Assembly: GCF_014874095.1 (NCBI RefSeq)
Contig: NZ_JADBEB010000001.1
Location: 3,348,001-3,412,000, forward strand
Origin: Plantactinospora soyae
Lineage (GTDB): Bacteria > Actinomycetota > Actinomycetes > Mycobacteriales > Micromonosporaceae
Direction of reading: 5' to 3'
DNA: 64,000 bases
Shown here: positions 60,925 through 64,000 of the stretch, piece after piece
Layout of the letters: the number at the start of each line of letters is the position of its first letter
Numbering within the stretch: position 1 is the stretch's first letter
The notes under the pieces: generated by a model
Databases searched by the model: none
The model's input: only the letters and a program-made list of their open reading frames with translations
Told to the model about the DNA's origin: nothing
Made by a program: the position numbers and the translations under genes

Positions 60925-61206
60925 GCCAGCAGCCTTTCTGGGAGTACGAATAGCTCCAGCGCCCGGCCCCAATTGACAATCATCAAACTATGCGTTGATG
61001 GCGATGTCCAGACGGGGTGTCCGTGATCGGACAGACGTACTAACTGTGGTCATATGCTGACGGAGAGTAATCTCACCGGTAGGTAAGTAGCGCGACCAGC
61101 AGGGACCCGCCCGGCCCGACCTTCCCGGTCAGCCGCTCGCCGTACCGCTGTCGCAATCCCTCGTCACCTGGGCCGAATCCGGCCCGCCCAGCAAGGAGCC
61201 ACCACC

Positions 61207-61641
61207 ATGTCCGACGTCAGCGAGGCCAGACAACCCGACACCAGCGACGCCAAGCACGCCGTGATCGAACAGCCACCCGCCACCGGACCCGAGGCCGAGG
61301 CGGCCGACGTCCTGGCCGTACCTGCCACCGTCGCCGGGTTGCCGGCGACCGCCCAGGGCCACTTCGCCGTGGTCAACGCCAACGGGACCCTGGCCCGGGG
61401 ATTCGGCGCGGTCTCGTCCGTCCGGTTGGCCGTCGGTCAGTACCAGGTGGTGTTCATCCAGAACATCACGACCTCCGCCTTCACCGCCACGATCGGCCTG
61501 CCCGGCAGCGTCGGCGGCTCCCCGCCCGGCGAGATCGCCGTGGTCGGCCGGGCCGGCGTCCCCAACGGTGTCTTCGTGCAGACCTGGAACAGCGCGGGCA
61601 CCCCCGCCGACCGCTCCTTCCACCTGCACGTCTCGTCCTGA
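61207..61641 (+). CDS. Uncharacterised beta-sandwich protein, 144 aa
   Basis: An AAGGAG site precedes the ATG. The first 45 residues are charged and Pro/Ala-rich; the rest forms repeated strands (HFAVVNANGTLARGFG, SVRLAVGQYQVVFIQNI, NGVFVQTWNSAGTPADRSFHLHV). The pattern recurs in bacterial and phage-tail-related proteins as a small domain without known function. No signal peptide is seen. A double hairpin follows. Confidence 0.6.
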   Translation: MSDVSEARQPDTSDAKHAVIEQPPATGPEAEAADVLAVPATVAGLPATAQGHFAVVNANGTLARGFGAVSSVRLAVGQYQVVFIQNITTSAFTATIGLPGSVGGSPPGEIAVVGRAGVPNGVFVQTWNSAGTPADRSFHLHVSS

Positions 61642-61655
61642 TCTGACGTCACCCC

Positions 61656-61718
61656 GGCCAGGCCGTCCCCGCCTGGCCCCCCGGTCCCTGCGGCGCGGCC
61701 CGGCGCCGCGGGGACCGG
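61656..61718 (+). terminator. Two consecutive hairpins
   Basis: GGCCAGGC pairs with GCCTGGCC (61656-61678, 8 bp). Then CCGGTCCC-T-GCGGCGC (61681-61696) pairs over 16 bp, one of them G-U, with 61703-61718. It is 14 nt after the stop codon and fits a terminator. Confidence 0.7.
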
Positions 61719-62076
61719 CGGAAAGGCAGCGGGAATTTCGACCGGGATCCAGGCACGAGCTGTCAGGTGTACACACGAGCGCGCGGCGCCGCCCGACTGG
61801 TCGTGGCGTCGCCGCGCTCTGGCCGTCTCCCGTCCGCGCAGCCCATCGGCGGTACGCCAGCGGGGACCTGGCTCGACCGGTCCGGCGGGTGCCGTTCCGG
61901 CTGGTTGTGGGGTTTCCCACCGTCAGCGGAACCAAACCTGGGGCCGGCCCGGACCTGCTAAGGAACAGCCACGGCGAGGCCGTGGACCGGCGACCGATCG
62001 CCCCGGCGCGTCCCGTTCGGTACTCCGGACGCGCAACCGCGAGTTATCCGCCGGTCTCCGGGGTAAGAAACCGCGC
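61719..62076. other. Intergenic region, no gene seen
   Basis: Frames lack codon bias. TAAGAA about 7 nt before the ATG at 62077 may be a -10 box, though it does not fit TANNNT. Confidence 0.5.
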
Positions 62077-62469
62077 ATGGAGCACTACACGATCGCCACC
62101 GTTGCCGAGCAGAGCCCGGACTTCCGCCGGGTGCTGTGGACGGGCAAGCACACCCAGTTGGTCATCATGACGATCCCGCCCGGCGGCGAGATCGGCGAGG
62201 AAGTCCACGAGGACACCGATCAGATCCTCACCTTCGTCAGCGGCACCGGGGAGGCGCAGGTCTCCGGCCAGAAACGCCAGGTGGCCCAGGGCGACCTGGT
62301 GGTCGTGCCGGCCGGTCGGAAGCACAACTTCGTCAACACCGGTCCCAACCCGCTGGTGCTCTACACCGTCTACGGGCCGGCAGAGCACGCCGACCAGGCG
62401 GTACACCAGACGAAGGAGGAGGCCGACGCGATGGAGGAGGCCGGCAAGGACGAGCCGCCGACGGGCTGA
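62077..62469 (+). CDS. Cupin-domain protein
   Basis: A 130-residue single cupin. Motif 1 is PPGGEIGEEVHEDTDQILTFVSGTGEA and motif 2 is VPAGRKHNFVNTG, giving two His and a Glu/Asp for a metal. Such small cupins include isomerases and dioxygenases; no substrate is evident. The tail is acidic. It ends 5 bp from the convergent glycosidase. Confidence 0.9.
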   Translation: MEHYTIATVAEQSPDFRRVLWTGKHTQLVIMTIPPGGEIGEEVHEDTDQILTFVSGTGEAQVSGQKRQVAQGDLVVVPAGRKHNFVNTGPNPLVLYTVYGPAEHADQAVHQTKEEADAMEEAGKDEPPTG

Positions 62470-62474
62470 CGGCG

Positions 62475-63953
62475 CTACGCCAGGCCCGGCGCCCGGGGCT
62501 CCGGGTCGGCGAGGAGGTCCAGGGCGAGGGCCGCGGTCCAACTGAACGCCGGGGAACCGATCCCGGCGCCGGTACCCGGGTGGAAGTACTCGTAGTACCC
62601 GGATTCTCGGACCAGGTCGAGCAGGGCGGTCCGCAACGTGGCCGCCAGCTCGGCCTGGCCGTGCGTCCGCAGCCCCCGCCAGAGCAGCCAGTTGATGTTG
62701 GACCAGACCGGGCCACGCCAGTACCGGGCCGGGTCGAAATCGGCGGCGGAGCGGTCGTAACTGGGCACCGGCATCCGGGCGGAGATGCCGAACCGGTCCG
62801 ATTCGAGCACCGCCACCAGGCTGGCCACCTGTGCGGCGGGCAGCTCGGGCAGGATCAGCGGCAGCAGCCCGTTCACGCACCGCGCCGGGCTGTGCCGGCC
62901 GGTCCGTACGTCCAGCGAGTGGAACATGCCGGTGTCCGGGGCGAAGAGCCGGTCGACCAGTACCCGGATGATCGACGCGGCGCGGGCCCGGTGCACCGCC
63001 GGATCGGCGCCGACCACCTCGGCGATCCGGGCCAGCGCCAGTTCCGCCGCGGCACGCAGCGCGTTGAAGCCCGGGCACTCGACCAGGAACGGATGCCGTA
63101 GCACCAGGCCGCCGTCCCGATAACCCCCGTCCCGGTACGACAACGCGATGGTCAGGTACCGGGCGTAGTCGTCGTCGGTCGGGCGGTGGTCCGAGGCGAC
63201 CACCTGGATGTCCCGCCGGGCGTACCGGCGCAGTACGTCCGGCGCCACCGGTACGGCGGCGAGCGCCTCGTCCCAGGACGGGCTGTTGTCCAGTCCGGAC
63301 TCCCACGGGTGGACGATGGCGCTCAGCCCCGCGCCGCCGACGTCCCGGGCCGTCGCCAGGTACTCCTGCTGGGCGACGAGGCGCGGGTACAGCCAGCGCA
63401 GTTCCTCGGCGGCGGCGTCCCCGGGTGCGTGCCGGTAGACCGTCCAGGCGCCGACGGCGTGCACCGGAGGCTGCACGATTCCGCTGCTCAGCCTCACCGG
63501 TCCACCGTTCGCCCCCGCCGGTACGGCGAACGTCCGGTCCGGGTCACCTCCGGCACCGCCGTTCGCCCGTCCACCGGTCTCGCCGGCCGGTCCGACACCG
63601 CCGCCGGTCCAGAAGGTCGGACCCGGGAAGTAGTCCCGCTCGGTCACTCCGGGGTCGAAGACGATGTGCGGCACCCGCCCGTCCGGCCACTGCGCCTCGA
63701 ACAGGCTGCGCAGGTCACGCCAGGCCCGGGTCGGTGCCGTGTGGGCCAGCCCGATGCTGATGAAGCCGGCGTCCCAGCTCCACTGGTGTGGATAGAGGGT
63801 GCGCGAGGGCACCGTGTGCGTACCCGTCCAGTTGGCCGAGAGGATCGTGGTCGCGCCACGCCACAGCGCCGCGTCGGCCTCGCTGAGCTGCTCCGGTACG
63901 CCGTCGGGCGTGAACGACCCGCCGGCCCGGTCGGGCTTTGCGACGAAAGACAT
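62475..63953 (-). CDS. GH63-like (MGH1-type) glycoside hydrolase
   Basis: A 492-residue protein from the ATG at 63953; GTG 63959 is also in frame. An (alpha/alpha)6 barrel of the GH63/mannosylglycerate-hydrolase group shows YPHQWSWDAGFISIGLAH, VHPWESGLDNSPSWDEAL (candidate catalytic Asp), RYWRGPVWSNINWLLWRGL and EYFHPGTGAGIGSPAFSWTAAL. No signal peptide is seen, so it probably acts on an intracellular glucosyl- or mannosylglycerate-type compatible solute or a trehalose-like sugar; substrate inferred. A Gly-rich insert (GGGVGPAGETGG) lies near residue 125. Confidence 0.88.
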   Translation of the reverse strand: MSFVAKPDRAGGSFTPDGVPEQLSEADAALWRGATTILSANWTGTHTVPSRTLYPHQWSWDAGFISIGLAHTAPTRAWRDLRSLFEAQWPDGRVPHIVFDPGVTERDYFPGPTFWTGGGVGPAGETGGRANGGAGGDPDRTFAVPAGANGGPVRLSSGIVQPPVHAVGAWTVYRHAPGDAAAEELRWLYPRLVAQQEYLATARDVGGAGLSAIVHPWESGLDNSPSWDEALAAVPVAPDVLRRYARRDIQVVASDHRPTDDDYARYLTIALSYRDGGYRDGGLVLRHPFLVECPGFNALRAAAELALARIAEVVGADPAVHRARAASIIRVLVDRLFAPDTGMFHSLDVRTGRHSPARCVNGLLPLILPELPAAQVASLVAVLESDRFGISARMPVPSYDRSAADFDPARYWRGPVWSNINWLLWRGLRTHGQAELAATLRTALLDLVRESGYYEYFHPGTGAGIGSPAFSWTAALALDLLADPEPRAPGLA

Positions 63954-64000
63954 AACCACTCAACGCCTAGTGGCCGGAGGCCGTCGTTGTCAGATTTCGG

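Noticed and set aside
60940-60960. TGGGAG...CTCCA near the FN3-CBM start as a second CebR site
   Set aside because: The half-sites are 7 nt apart, while CebR sites are a compact 14-bp palindrome.
61207-61641. Prophage tail gene
   Set aside because: A tail-like beta domain alone, with no other phage genes, integrase or attachment site nearby.

Overview
The window is uniformly very GC-rich, nearly all codons end in G or C, and many starts are GTG or TTG with a TANNNT box about 7 nt upstream, the actinobacterial leaderless pattern. Gene content (SARP/AfsR-type regulator, YcaO, SigE-family sigma factor, CBM2 proteins, DUF6506, EACC1) points to a filamentous actinomycete, most likely Micromonosporaceae; the genus is inference. 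It is chromosomal: no tRNA, rRNA, CRISPR array, insertion sequence or phage module was seen.

Left third (1-24 kb). A truncated regulator is followed by housekeeping and small-protein genes (DHFR-fold reductase, membrane cyclophilin, kinase-like ATPase, methyltransferase). A MoxR ATPase/vWA pair (7.9-11.6 kb) comes next, then a small Cys-tailed peptide with a YcaO cyclodehydratase (11.7-13.4 kb), which looks like an undescribed RiPP locus with a convergent MFS exporter. A secreted sugar dehydrogenase-CBM2 gene lies behind a CebR-like operator. A GlxA/MFS pair and a membrane lectin follow. The centrepiece is at 20.5-23.5 kb: an EACC1 protein overlapping a gene that fuses a caspase-like peptidase (His/Cys dyad and EF-hand loop present) to a full-length GroEL-like chaperonin with its ATPase aspartates intact.

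Middle (24-46 kb). A Roadblock protein, a MazG-like enzyme and small lineage-specific genes lead to a TGT-like zinc protein convergent with a second clan-CD (CHAT-like) peptidase. After these come a serine hydrolase, a YqeB-like/ABC exporter operon, a divergent two-component system, a SigE-family sigma factor with a membrane partner, a 972-residue TPR membrane protein, two small membrane-protein genes and a large membrane-anchored alpha/beta hydrolase.

Right third (46-64 kb). A divergent Nramp-family transporter and an FMN-binding PPOX protein precede a compact glycolate-to-malate operon (aceB-glcD-glcE-glcF, minus strand). These are followed by a secreted PLD-like protein, an FAD monooxygenase-like protein, an IscA-like protein lacking cysteines, an EamA transporter behind a possible leader peptide, a Sir2 deacylase, a secreted FN3-CBM protein, a cupin and a GH63-like glycosidase.

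Two window-wide patterns stand out. Five copies of a 54-bp palindrome sit 3-30 bp beyond stop codons, with compensatory changes in the stem. Several genes also have short tandem duplications that include their own stop codon.
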